DNA of 64,000 bases from contig NZ_CP149571.1 of NCBI RefSeq assembly GCF_037890695.1, forward strand, positions 944,001 to 1,008,000, read 5' to 3'. Source of the DNA: Aeromonas jandaei (GTDB lineage Bacteria; Pseudomonadota; Gammaproteobacteria; Enterobacterales; Aeromonadaceae). The translations under genes and the position numbers were made by a program. Of the stretch, positions 24,574 to 33,267 are shown in pieces. Position 1 is the stretch's first letter. Every line of letters starts with the position of its first letter. The notes beneath the pieces were generated by a model. That model had not been told where the DNA came from and made no database searches. It worked only from the letters and a program-made list of their open reading frames with translations.

Positions 24574-25437
24574 TCACTCGATGTTCTGGATCTGCTCGCG
24601 CATCTGCTCGATGAGAACCTTCAGCTCGACGGCGGACTGGGTCACTTCGGCGTTGATCGACTTCGAACCGAGCGTGTTCGACTCGCGGTTGAACTCCTGC
24701 ATCATGAAGTCGAGACGACGACCGCAGGCGCCACCCTTCTTCATGATCTTGTTGGTTTCGCTGATGTGCATCTCCAGACGATCCAGCTCTTCGGCCACGT
24801 CGATCTTCTGGGCCAGCAGCACGATCTCCTGCTCGATGCGGGCCGGATCCAGCTCCACCTTGGCTTCGGCCAGACGGTCGGTGAGCTTCTGGCGCTGCCA
24901 CTCGATGATCTGCGGCAGGTGGACGCGCACCTTCTTCACTTCCACCTGAATGCCGGCCAGACGCTGTTCGATCAGCGCCTTGAGGTTGGCCCCTTCGCTG
25001 GCGCGGGAGGCGAGAAAATCTTCCATGGTCTGGTCAAAACCGCCGAGCAGCTCGGTGGCGACCGCGTCCATGTCCTGCTCGGCGGCAGCCATGACGCCCG
25101 GCCAGCGCAGTACATCGACCGGATTGAGCTGGCCCTGACCCGCCTCTTTCATTACCCAGCTGGCGCTGTCGATGATCAGCTTGGCCAGCTCTTCATTGAT
25201 ATGGAGTTGGCTGGCGGCGGCCTGAGCGGCCTCGAAGCGCAGGTTGCACTCCACCTTGCCGCGCTGCAGCTTGGCGCGGAAACGCTCACGCAGAACCGGC
25301 TCCAGGCTGCGCAGTTGCTCCGGCAGGCGAATGTAGGTCTCCAGATAACGCTGGTTGACCGAACGAATTTCCCAAACGGCTGTGCCCCAGTCGCCCTTGA
25401 GTTCCTTGCGGGCGTAGGCGGTCATGCTGTGAATCAT
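24574..25437 (-). CDS. yicC: YicC family endoribonuclease-like protein
   Basis: A 287-residue YicC-family protein, beginning MIHSMTAYARKE and ending with the conserved KGGACGRRLDFMMQEFNRESNTLGSKS...VELKVLIEQMREQIQNIE block. The E. coli homologue affects sRNA turnover and is an endoribonuclease; the role here is inferred from family. It is divergent from rph, the usual arrangement. Its promoter is visible: a TATAAT -10 and CTGACG -35 with a 17-base spacer. Confidence 0.93.
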   Translation of the reverse strand: MIHSMTAYARKELKGDWGTAVWEIRSVNQRYLETYIRLPEQLRSLEPVLRERFRAKLQRGKVECNLRFEAAQAAASQLHINEELAKLIIDSASWVMKEAGQGQLNPVDVLRWPGVMAAAEQDMDAVATELLGGFDQTMEDFLASRASEGANLKALIEQRLAGIQVEVKKVRVHLPQIIEWQRQKLTDRLAEAKVELDPARIEQEIVLLAQKIDVAEELDRLEMHISETNKIMKKGGACGRRLDFMMQEFNRESNTLGSKSINAEVTQSAVELKVLIEQMREQIQNIE

Positions 25438-25469
25438 TGATTGTTCCGGGCTTGATGAAGTGTGGCGGG

Positions 25470-25498
25470 ATTATACCCAGCGGGGGCCGGTGCGTCAG
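25470..25498 (-). promoter_or_regulatory. Promoter of yicC
   Basis: On the minus strand, CTGACG (25498-25493) and a perfect TATAAT (25475-25470) are 17 bases apart, about 33 bases before the yicC start. The rph promoter must lie in the rest of this 146-base divergent gap (TATACT at 25543-25548 is a candidate -10). Confidence 0.6.
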
Positions 25499-25583
25499 CC
25501 GAAGTGTTGGTTTTAGCGGCTGATATTTGGGCCACGATGGCTTATACTCCTGCGCCAATTCAGCCAGCCCAGAGGTCCGTCCC

Positions 25584-26300
25584 ATGTCACGTCCAAGCGA
25601 TCGCACTGCCGCGCAGCTTCGTCCGGTCACCATTACCCGCCACTTCACCAAGCATGCTGAAGGGTCCGTGCTGGTGGAATTCGGCAACACCCGCGTGCTC
25701 TGCACCGCCAGCGTCGACACCAGCGTGCCGCGCTTCCTGAAAGGGAAGAATCAGGGCTGGGTCACCGCCGAATACGGCATGCTGCCGCGCTCCACCCACT
25801 CCCGGATGAACCGCGAAGCGGCCTCCGGCAAGCAGAGTGGCCGTACTCTGGAGATCTCCCGGCTGATCGCCCGCTCCCTGCGCGCGGCGGTAGACCTGAC
25901 CGCGCTTGGCGAGCACTCAATCACCGTTGACTGTGATGTGCTGCAAGCCGATGGCGGCACCCGTACCGCCTCCATTACCGGTGCCTGTGTGGCGCTGGTG
26001 GATGCGCTGAACTGGATGGTCGAGAAGGGCATGATTAAGCAGAGCCCGCTCAAGCAGATGATCGCCGCCGTTTCCGTCGGCATGTATCAGGGCGAAGCTA
26101 TCTGCGATCTGGAGTACATCGAAGACTCCGCCGCCGAGACCGACATGAACGTGGTGATGACCGAAGATGGTCGTATCATCGAGGTGCAGGGCACCGCGGA
26201 GGCCGAGCCCTTCACCCATGAGGAGCTGCTGGAGATGCTGGCGCTCGCCAAGGGCGGCATCGCCGACATCATTGCGCTGCAAAAGCAGTCGCTCTCCTGA
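25584..26300 (+). CDS. rph: Ribonuclease PH
   Basis: A 238-residue phosphorolytic 3' exoribonuclease that trims tRNA precursors. The whole chain follows the family: [89 protein letters not shown]-type [27 protein letters not shown]. Arg residues in [16 protein letters not shown] bind phosphate. Full length, ending before a terminator; pyrE follows as in many gammaproteobacteria. (E. coli K-12 has an rph frameshift; this copy is intact.). Confidence 0.97.
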   Translation: MSRPSDRTAAQLRPVTITRHFTKHAEGSVLVEFGNTRVLCTASVDTSVPRFLKGKNQGWVTAEYGMLPRSTHSRMNREAASGKQSGRTLEISRLIARSLRAAVDLTALGEHSITVDCDVLQADGGTRTASITGACVALVDALNWMVEKGMIKQSPLKQMIAAVSVGMYQGEAICDLEYIEDSAAETDMNVVMTEDGRIIEVQGTAEAEPFTHEELLEMLALAKGGIADIIALQKQSLS

Positions 26301-26304
26301 TTTT

Positions 26305-26332
26305 AAAAACGCGGCATTGACCGCGTTTTTTT
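26305..26332 (+). terminator. Intrinsic terminator between rph and pyrE
   Basis: Stem AAAAACGCGG (26305-26314)/CCGCGTTTTT (26321-26330), six-base loop, T tail. As in the rph-pyrE intercistronic attenuator of enterics, it may tune pyrE expression with pyrimidine supply; the coupling to translation of the end of rph is inferred. Confidence 0.8.
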
Positions 26333-26375
26333 ATACCCCCACACAAGACAACGACAAGCCAAGCAAGGAGCCAGA

Positions 26376-27029
26376 ATGAAAGCCTACCAGCGTCAATTTA
26401 TCGAGTTCGCCCTGGAGAAGCAGGTCCTCAAATTCGGTGAATTTACCCTGAAATCCGGTCGTAAAAGCCCCTACTTCTTCAACGCCGGTCTGTTCAACAG
26501 CGGCCGCGATCTGGCCCGTCTCGGCCGCTTCTATGCCGCCGCCCTGATGGATGCCGGCATCGAGTTCGATGTGCTGTTTGGCCCGGCCTACAAGGGGATC
26601 CCCATCGCCTCCGCCACCGCCGTGCAGCTGGTGGAGCAGCACGACGTGGACGTGCCCTGGTGCTTCAACCGCAAGGAAGCCAAGGATCATGGCGAGGGCG
26701 GCAATCTGGTGGGCAGCCCGCTCAAGGGGCGCATCATGCTGGTGGATGACGTTATCACTGCCGGCACCGCCATCCGTGAATCCATGGATCTGATCCAGGC
26801 CAACGGCGCCTCGCTGGCGGGTGTGCTGATCGCGCTGGATCGTCAGGAGAAGGGCAAGGGCGAGCTCTCCGCCATTCAGGAGGTGGAGCGTGACTACGGC
26901 GCCCACATCATCGCCATCATCCAGATGAGCGACCTGATTGCCTATCTGGAAGAGAAGCAGGCCGAACAGCCGGAGCTGGCCGAGCAACTGGTTGCCATGA
27001 AGGCTTACCGCGCCCAGTACGGTATCTGA
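26376..27029 (+). CDS. pyrE: Orotate phosphoribosyltransferase
   Basis: A 217-residue enzyme converting orotate and PRPP to orotidine 5'-phosphate in pyrimidine synthesis. Seen: [18 protein letters not shown], the substrate loop [17 protein letters not shown], flexible-loop [18 protein letters not shown], and the PRPP motif [15 protein letters not shown]. Length and termini are those of the family. AAGGAG lies eight bases before ATG 26376. Confidence 0.97.
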   Translation: MKAYQRQFIEFALEKQVLKFGEFTLKSGRKSPYFFNAGLFNSGRDLARLGRFYAAALMDAGIEFDVLFGPAYKGIPIASATAVQLVEQHDVDVPWCFNRKEAKDHGEGGNLVGSPLKGRIMLVDDVITAGTAIRESMDLIQANGASLAGVLIALDRQEKGKGELSAIQEVERDYGAHIIAIIQMSDLIAYLEEKQAEQPELAEQLVAMKAYRAQYGI

Positions 27030-27135
27030 GTTCCGCTCACACCGCGCAATAGCTGAATGCGGCGCCTGTTTGTTCTCTGGCAGCAAACGGGTGCCGTTTT
27101 TTTCATCTGCAAAAAGTGGATCATGTGGCTTGAGC

Positions 27136-27166
27136 TTGCCCTTACAGTAAAGGTTAGGGTTTGCCA
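27136..27166 (+). promoter_or_regulatory. CueR-type operator/promoter of copA
   Basis: TTG at 27136-27138 followed by the dyad CCCTTAC-AGTAAAG-GTTAGGG (27139-27159, 7-7-7 layout, six of seven inverted positions match) reproduces the architecture of the E. coli copA promoter, where the MerR-type dyad fills a 19-base spacer between the -35 and -10. The -10 would be near 27161-27166 and is poor, as expected for an activated promoter. cueR is encoded two genes on. Confidence 0.7.
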
Positions 27167-27208
27167 GTCGGCGTTTTGTGGTGCCGACGGGTTCCGGGGA
27201 GGAACAAC

Positions 27209-29641
27209 ATGACCACTCATCTTCAATCACCCATTCATCTGCAATTGCCGCTCAGCGGCATGAGCTGCGCCAACTGCGCAGGCCGCATCGCGGCCAGTCT
27301 CAACAAACTCGACGGGGTATCGGCCACCGTCAACTTCGCGCTGGAGCAGGCAGCCATCGAGCTGGCCAGCCCTGACCGCCTGCCGGCGGTGCTCGAAAGC
27401 ATCAAAAGTCAGGGTTATGACTACGGTAGCGAGACCTTTTTGTTTCAAATTACCGGTATGACTTGTGCCGGTTGTTCGGCTCGACTGAATAAAATGCTGG
27501 TCGCGCTGCCCGGCGTTATCTCGGCCGAGGTCAACTTCTCCATCGAACAGGCCCGGATCGTGCTGGTGCCCGGGATGCAGACCCCGGCCGCTTTGCGTGA
27601 GCAGATCGAAGCGCTCGGTTTTGGCGCCCAGCTGGCACAAGGCTCGGCCAGCGGCCGCCGCCAGCAGTTGCTGGAGCGGGAAGCGCAGGAGACCGCCACT
27701 GCCCGTCAGGCGCAAACCCGGGTCATCGTCTCGGCGTTGCTGACGTTGCCGCTGCTGGTGGGGATGCTGGCCATGGCCGGACTGTTCCCCTGGCATCTGC
27801 CCGCCTGGCTAGAGCTGGCGCTCGCCACCCCGGTGCAGTTCTGGATCGGCGCCCGCTTCTATCGCGGTGCCTGGCTAGCCATCAAGAACCGCTCCGCCAA
27901 CATGGATGTGCTGGTGGCAACCGGCACCAGTACCGCCTACTTCTACAGTCTCTATCTGTTGCTGACGCTGGGGATGGCTGCCAGCGGCCAGCTCTATTTC
28001 GAGGCGAGCGCTATCATCATTACCCTGATCTCCCTCGGCAAGTTGCTGGAAGCTCGGGCCAGACGCAGCACCCAGTCCGCCATTCGCGAACTGATGGCGC
28101 TGCGGCCGGAAACCGCGACCGTCTGGCGTGGCGAGAGCTGGCAGAGCGTCGCCATCGACGAGGTGCTGCGCGGCGATCGGCTGCGGGTGCTGGTGGGGGA
28201 ACGGGTGCCGGTGGATGGCAAAATCGTGAGCGGCGAGAGCGAGCTGGACGAGTCGATCCTCACCGGCGAGAGCCTGCCGGTGCCGCGCAGCGCAGGCGAC
28301 AAGGTGCTGGGCGGTGCCATCAACCGCTCCGGCGTGCTGGAGATCGAAGCCACTACCGTGGGGGAGGATTCCAGCCTCAGCAAGATCATCGCATTGGTGG
28401 AGAGCGCCCAGATGGGCAAGGCCCCGCTGCAGCAGCTGGTGGACAAGGTCTCCGCCGTGTTCGTGCCGGTGGTGATGGCCATCGCCCTCTTTACCCTGCT
28501 GGTGTGGTACGCCATCAGCAACGACTTCGGTCAGGCGCTGCTGGCGGCGGTGGCGGTGCTGGTGATCGCCTGTCCCTGTGCGCTGGGGCTGGCGACACCG
28601 GCGGCCATTGTCACCGGTACCGGGGTGGCAGCGCGCCACGGCATTCTGATCAAGGATGTCGATACCCTGCAGAAGGCCCATGCCATCAAGGCGCTGATCT
28701 TCGACAAGACCGGCACCCTGACCCAGGGTCGGCCGGTGCTGGCCAGCTGGAGCGGCAACGACGAGCAACTGCGCCTCGCCGCCGCCCTGCAGCAGGCGAG
28801 CGAACACCCGCTGGCGCTGGCCATGCGCGAGGCAGTCGGCAAGGAGGCTACGCTGCCCCAGCCAGAAGCCGTGGAGGTGCGGGTCGGGGCCGGTATTGTC
28901 GGTCAGGTGGCGGGTCACGCGGTCGCCATCGGCAATGGAGCCCTGCTGGCCCAGCTCGGGATTGAACCGCCACAACAGGATGAACAGCCCGCCGACGGCG
29001 CAACCCGGGTCTGGGTGGCCATCGATGGTGTGGTGGCGGGTATCGCGGCACTGGCCGATACCCTGCGCCCCGAGAGTCCGGAAGCCATCGCCACCCTGCG
29101 TCAGCGAGGCATCGCCAGCTGGCTGGTGAGTGGCGACGCACCGGCGCCGGTGGCCCATATCGCCGCCAAGCTGGGGCTGGACGGGGCCTTTGACTCCGTG
29201 CTGCCGGCGGGCAAGGTGGAGAAGGTAGAGGCACTGCGGGCGCAAACCCGTGGGCTGGTGGCCATGGTGGGGGACGGGGTGAACGACGCCCCGGCGCTGG
29301 CGGCGGCGGATGTCGGCATCGCCATGGGCTCCGGCTCCGATGTGGCGATGGAGACCGCCGCCATCACCCTGATGCGATCTGACCCGCGGTTGGTGGCCGA
29401 TGCCATCGATATCTCGGCTGCGACCTGGCGCACCATCCAGCAGAACCTGTTCTGGGCCTTTGTGTTCAATATCATCGGCATTCCGCTGGCGGCTCTGGGT
29501 TACCTCAGCCCCGAGCTGGCGGGGGCGGCCATGGCCCTGAGCAGTATCACAGTTTTGAGCAATTCCCTGTTACTGAAACGCTGGCAACCGCGGGCAATGG
29601 CCCAGGTCAGCCACAATGTCAGCACTGAATCGAACCGTTAA
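27209..29641 (+). CDS. copA: Copper-exporting P1B-type ATPase CopA
   Basis: An 810-residue copper(I) efflux ATPase. Two N-terminal heavy-metal domains carry GMSCANC (C20, C23) and GMTCAGC (C86, C89). The transmembrane CPC motif is in IACPCALGLATP; the phosphorylation motif DKTGTLTQG, the actuator TGES, the HP motif SEHPLA and the hinge GDGVNDAPALAAADVGIAMGSG are all present. ATG 27209 follows GGGGAGGA. It exports Cu(I) to the periplasm, and is followed by cueR, so the pair is an autonomous copper-resistance unit. Confidence 0.95.
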   Translation: MTTHLQSPIHLQLPLSGMSCANCAGRIAASLNKLDGVSATVNFALEQAAIELASPDRLPAVLESIKSQGYDYGSETFLFQITGMTCAGCSARLNKMLVALPGVISAEVNFSIEQARIVLVPGMQTPAALREQIEALGFGAQLAQGSASGRRQQLLEREAQETATARQAQTRVIVSALLTLPLLVGMLAMAGLFPWHLPAWLELALATPVQFWIGARFYRGAWLAIKNRSANMDVLVATGTSTAYFYSLYLLLTLGMAASGQLYFEASAIIITLISLGKLLEARARRSTQSAIRELMALRPETATVWRGESWQSVAIDEVLRGDRLRVLVGERVPVDGKIVSGESELDESILTGESLPVPRSAGDKVLGGAINRSGVLEIEATTVGEDSSLSKIIALVESAQMGKAPLQQLVDKVSAVFVPVVMAIALFTLLVWYAISNDFGQALLAAVAVLVIACPCALGLATPAAIVTGTGVAARHGILIKDVDTLQKAHAIKALIFDKTGTLTQGRPVLASWSGNDEQLRLAAALQQASEHPLALAMREAVGKEATLPQPEAVEVRVGAGIVGQVAGHAVAIGNGALLAQLGIEPPQQDEQPADGATRVWVAIDGVVAGIAALADTLRPESPEAIATLRQRGIASWLVSGDAPAPVAHIAAKLGLDGAFDSVLPAGKVEKVEALRAQTRGLVAMVGDGVNDAPALAAADVGIAMGSGSDVAMETAAITLMRSDPRLVADAIDISAATWRTIQQNLFWAFVFNIIGIPLAALGYLSPELAGAAMALSSITVLSNSLLLKRWQPRAMAQVSHNVSTESNR

Positions 29642-29651
29642 GGAGTCATCC

Positions 29652-30041
29652 ATGAACATCAGCAAGGTAGCCAAGGCCACGGGACTGACCGCCAAAACCA
29701 TCCGTTACTACGAGAGTATCGGCCTCATCTCGGCGCCGGTGCGCAGCGACAACGGCTACCGCAGCTACACCGAATCGGCCCTGCGCGAGCTGCGTTTCGT
29801 CAAGCGGGCGCGGGAGACCGGCTTCAATCTGGAGGAGTGCCAGGAGTTGCTGGCACTCTATCGGGACGAGCACAGAACCAGCGCCCAGGTGAAGAAGCTG
29901 GCGCAGGAGAAGATCGTCGATCTGCGGGCTCGCATCGCCGGGCTGCAGGCCATGCTCAGCTCGCTGGAGGGGCTGGTCTGCTGCTGTCACGGGGATGAAA
30001 ACCCCGAGTGCCCGATCCTCGACGAGCTGGAGCGCGGTTGA
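29652..30041 (+). CDS. cueR: Copper-responsive MerR-family activator CueR
   Basis: A 129-residue regulator with an N-terminal MerR winged helix (MNISKVAKATGLTAKTIRYYESIGLISAPVRSDNGYRSYTES) and a dimerisation coiled coil. The metal-loop CCCHGDENPECPILDEL contains the two spaced cysteines (C...C of CueR type, before CPI) used for Cu(I). Found downstream of copA and ten bases from its stop; the operator upstream of copA fits. AAGGAG precedes ATG 29652. Confidence 0.92.
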   Translation: MNISKVAKATGLTAKTIRYYESIGLISAPVRSDNGYRSYTESALRELRFVKRARETGFNLEECQELLALYRDEHRTSAQVKKLAQEKIVDLRARIAGLQAMLSSLEGLVCCCHGDENPECPILDELERG

Positions 30042-30124
30042 GTAACTGCTTAATAAAAAACGCTTTATTGTTGCTCAATGAGGGGTAGTGGTAGACTGCT
30101 TGGCTCTTGTACAGGAGTACTCAG

Positions 30125-31279
30125 TTGACCCAGAGTGTGACACGCCAGGTCAGGCAGGCCATCATGGTCCAGCTCTACACCCATGCTTCGTTCAGTCTGC
30201 CCTGTCTGGGCTTGCTGGCGTTTGGCTGGAGTCTGCTTTTTCACGACTACCTGCCCGCCAGTGAAGCGCTCGGGTGGCTGGTCGGGGTGTTGCTGTTACT
30301 GCTGTGCCGTGGCTGGCATCTGCGCTGGCGCCAGCCCAGATTGCACCAGACGCCGCTGCCCCTGCTGGAACGGGAGCTCTTTATCGGGGTGACCATCACC
30401 TCCATCAGCTGGGCGCTGGGTGTGCTGCTCTATATGGACAAGCTGCCCGATACCTATCGCGCGGCCATGATGATGCTCACCAGCCTGATCCTCACCGGCA
30501 GCGCCATCATGCTGTTTGGCAGTCGCCGCTCGCTCTACGGTGCCGTGTTGCCGCTCGGGTGCGCCATGCTGTTCGAGCTGGGGGCGGGCAACGAGCAGGA
30601 GCGGATCGTCTCCTGCATGCTGGCGGGCTACCTCTTTGTCTTCTTGCCGACCCTGCTGCGCCGTCTGCGGCGGGATCAGATCGCCTCGCTCCACCACCGC
30701 TTCTCCAACGCCGAACTGGTGGCAGAGCTGAAAGCAGTTTCCGAACATCTGCGCCTCACCTCCCGTCTCGACGGCCTGACCGGCATCGCCAACCGTGCCC
30801 ATCTCGACGACTGTCTGGAACGCGCCTGGCGCCGCTGCCACCGGGCCCGGGCGCCGTTGTCGCTGGTGCTGGTGGATGTGGATTACTTCAAGCAGTTCAA
30901 CGATCTCTATGGTCACCAGCTGGGGGATGACTGCCTGCAACAGGTGGCGGGGTTGCTGGCCGAGGTGGAGCGGCGCGAGGACGATCTGGCTGCTCGTTAC
31001 GGTGGCGAGGAGTTTGCGTTGCTGCTGCCTTGCACCGGCATGCAGGGGGCGCTGCAGGTGGCGGACAATGTGCGGCAATCCCTCAAGGAGCTGGCTATTC
31101 CGCACCAGAAATCACTGGTCTCCGGTCGGGTCACATGTAGCTTTGGTGTTGCCACTCTGATACCGGACAACAGCATGAAAATCGCCGATTTGATCCAAAA
31201 AGCGGATGCGGCCCTCTATCAGGCCAAGCATAATGGGCGGGATCGAATCGAAGTAGCCTTGATGGGTAAGGTTGCCTGA
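30125..31279 (+). CDS. Membrane-bound diguanylate cyclase (GGDEF)
   Basis: A 384-residue protein with six or so N-terminal hydrophobic helices (to about residue 185) and a C-terminal GGDEF domain. The active site is GGEEF at residues 293-297 (RYGGEEFALLLP), with metal-binding DVDYFK upstream and an RxxD product-inhibition site (REDD) five residues before GGEEF. It should make cyclic di-GMP with feedback inhibition. The start is TTG 30125, seven bases after AGGAG; a TTG at 30107 is open further upstream. The N-terminal helices look like a 7TM-type sensory region but match no named family I can recall. Confidence 0.85.
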   Translation: MTQSVTRQVRQAIMVQLYTHASFSLPCLGLLAFGWSLLFHDYLPASEALGWLVGVLLLLLCRGWHLRWRQPRLHQTPLPLLERELFIGVTITSISWALGVLLYMDKLPDTYRAAMMMLTSLILTGSAIMLFGSRRSLYGAVLPLGCAMLFELGAGNEQERIVSCMLAGYLFVFLPTLLRRLRRDQIASLHHRFSNAELVAELKAVSEHLRLTSRLDGLTGIANRAHLDDCLERAWRRCHRARAPLSLVLVDVDYFKQFNDLYGHQLGDDCLQQVAGLLAEVERREDDLAARYGGEEFALLLPCTGMQGALQVADNVRQSLKELAIPHQKSLVSGRVTCSFGVATLIPDNSMKIADLIQKADAALYQAKHNGRDRIEVALMGKVA

Positions 31280-31309
31280 GTTAATACAGACAGATTAAAG
31301 AGGTTGTCT

Positions 31310-31574
31310 ATGCAATGTCATCGTATCGAAGAGCTGCTGGAGTTGTTGCAGCCTGCCTGGATCAAGGAACAGGATCTCAGCCTGGTGCAGTTTGTTGCCA
31401 AACTGGCCCAAGAAGCGGGTTTTGAAGGTGCCCCTGTCCGAGCTGACCGACGACATGCTGATCTATCACCTCAAGATGCGGGAATCCGACAAGCAGGCGA
31501 TGATCCCGGGTCTGGCCAAGGATCACGTGCCCGATTTCAAAGAGGCACTGCTCAAAGCGCGCGGAATCAAGTGA
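31310..31574 (+). pseudogene. yihD: YihD-family protein, frameshifted
   Basis: The first frame gives [21 protein letters not shown]... and on to [10 protein letters not shown], and the second, +1, [16 protein letters not shown]... to the end [11 protein letters not shown]. Both are parts of the small YihD protein of enterics. Deleting one C from the four-C run at 31431-31434 rejoins them as GFEGALSELTDD. In E. coli yihD is next to srkA and dsbA; here ccoG lies between. So a single base makes it a pseudogene, or the base is an assembly error. Confidence 0.85.
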
Positions 31575-31585
31575 ATCTTGAACAG

Positions 31586-31617
31586 AAGCACATCACCGCA
31601 AGGTGATGTGCTTTTTT
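31586..31617 (+). terminator. Intrinsic terminator after yihD
   Basis: Twelve-base stem AAGCACATCACC (31586-31597)/GGTGATGTGCTT (31602-31613), GCAA loop, six T. Confidence 0.9.
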
Positions 31618-31646
31618 GTTGCCGAAATTTGCGATCCAACCCCAAT

Positions 31647-31694
31647 ATTAGATACATCTAATCCACACAATTAGCAGGTTGTTTAAGATATAAT
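31647..31694 (+). promoter_or_regulatory. Palindrome and promoter upstream of ccoG
   Basis: Perfect inverted repeat ATTAGAT-AC-ATCTAAT at 31647-31662, then a perfect TATAAT at 31689-31694. No good -35 is found at 17 bases before it. The dyad centre would lie about 46 bases before a start near 31701, a position usual for activators. The regulator is unknown; the dyad does not match FNR (TTGAT-N4-ATCAA). Confidence 0.5.
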
Positions 31695-31729
31695 CCGCTC
31701 CATAACAAATAAGGGAGCGATGTCTTGCA

Positions 31730-33181
31730 ATGGCCGATCACGAGAAAATCGATATCAAGGATGTCACCGACAAGAGCGTAACCGGGACTTTCAACCCCAA
31801 TACGTTCAAAGCCAGCGATGACAGATTCAACCCCGGCAACCGTATCTACGTCCGGGCCCAGACCGGTTACTGGCAGCGGGTGCGCAAAGGGATGGGCTGG
31901 TTCTTCGTTGCCCTCTTCGTGCTGCTGCCCTGGCTGCGCTACGAGGGGCGACAGGCGGTGCTGTTCGACCTCGGCCATCAGCAGTTCCATGTCTTTGGTG
32001 CCACCATCTGGCCGCAGGATCTGACCCTGCTCGCCTGGCTCTTCATGATCGCCGCCTTCGGGCTCTTCTTTATTACCACTTTCCTCGGTCGGGTCTGGTG
32101 TGGCTATCTCTGCCCGCAGACTGTCTGGACCTTCATGTTCATCTGGTTCGAAGAGAAACTGGAGGGGCCGGCCAACAAGCGGCGCAAGCTGGACGAAGCA
32201 CCCTGGAGCGGCGAGAAGCTGGCTCGCAAGGGGGCCAAGCATCTGGCCTGGCTGCTCATCTCGCTGGTCACCGGCCTGACCTTTGTCGCCTACTTCCAGG
32301 ATGTGACCCGGCTGGTGCCGGATGTGCTGACCCTCAAGGCGAGCGGTTGGGTGCTGTTCTGGGTGAGTTTTTTCACCATCATCACCTATGGCAACGCCGG
32401 CTGGATGCGTGCCATCATGTGTATCCACATGTGCCCCTATGCCCGCTTCCAGTCCGCCATGTTCGACAAGGATACCTTCATCGTCGGCTATGACCCCAAG
32501 CGGGGCGAGACCCGCGGTGCCCGCTCCCGCAAGGCCGATTACAAGGCGCTGGGGCTGGGTGATTGCATCGACTGCGACCTCTGCGTGCAGGTCTGCCCGA
32601 CCGGTATCGATATCCGTGACGGTCTGCAGTACGAGTGCATCAACTGCGGCGCCTGCGTCGATGCCTGTGACCAGACCATGGAGCGGATGGGGTATCCGAA
32701 GGGGCTCATCAGCTACACCACCGAGCACAAGCTGGCCAACGACTCTACCCATGTGGCGCGGCCCAAGCTGATTGGTTATGGCCTGGTGATGGCCACCATG
32801 CTGGGGGTGTTTGCCTACAACGCCATGTCCATCATGCCGATGGGGCTCGATATCCTGCGGGATCGCAACCAGCTGTTCCGCGAGAATAACGACGGGCTCA
32901 TCGAGAACACCTATACCCTCAAGATCCTCAACAAGACCTTGCAACCCCAGACTTACCAGCTGGATGTGGAGGGGCTGCCCGAGTATCAGTGGTTCGGCCC
33001 CCGTGAAGTGACCCTGAAGGCAGGCGAGATCTACACCCTGCCGGTCAGTCTGGCGGTGGATCCCTACAACCTGAAGCGGCCGACGCTGGATATCCAGTTC
33101 GTGCTGAAACGGGAGGGGGCGGCGCCTGATGACAGCAAGGGCAACCTGCGTCAGGGCAGCAAGTTTATCGGCCGGTTGTAA
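31730..33181 (+). CDS. ccoG: Cytochrome cbb3 oxidase accessory protein CcoG (RdxA/FixG-like)
   Basis: A 483-residue inner-membrane protein with five hydrophobic helices, two 4Fe-4S motifs (C279, C282, C285, C289 in CIDCDLCVQVC; C303, C306, C309, C313 in CINCGACVDAC) and a C-terminal immunoglobulin-like domain. CcoG reduces copper for the Cu(B) site of cbb3-type oxidase; additional conserved GRVWCGYLCPQTVW and MCIHMCPYAR pairs are seen. No cco oxidase genes are in this window, so the gene is detached from its usual cluster. Confidence 0.93.
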   Translation: MADHEKIDIKDVTDKSVTGTFNPNTFKASDDRFNPGNRIYVRAQTGYWQRVRKGMGWFFVALFVLLPWLRYEGRQAVLFDLGHQQFHVFGATIWPQDLTLLAWLFMIAAFGLFFITTFLGRVWCGYLCPQTVWTFMFIWFEEKLEGPANKRRKLDEAPWSGEKLARKGAKHLAWLLISLVTGLTFVAYFQDVTRLVPDVLTLKASGWVLFWVSFFTIITYGNAGWMRAIMCIHMCPYARFQSAMFDKDTFIVGYDPKRGETRGARSRKADYKALGLGDCIDCDLCVQVCPTGIDIRDGLQYECINCGACVDACDQTMERMGYPKGLISYTTEHKLANDSTHVARPKLIGYGLVMATMLGVFAYNAMSIMPMGLDILRDRNQLFRENNDGLIENTYTLKILNKTLQPQTYQLDVEGLPEYQWFGPREVTLKAGEIYTLPVSLAVDPYNLKRPTLDIQFVLKREGAAPDDSKGNLRQGSKFIGRL

Positions 33182-33267
33182 GGGTCTGGCCTACCGCCAT
33201 GCACGGCAATGGCGGGCAGTAGTGATAGAATGGGGCGCAACGGCGCCCCTTTCTTATGGTGGATGAC

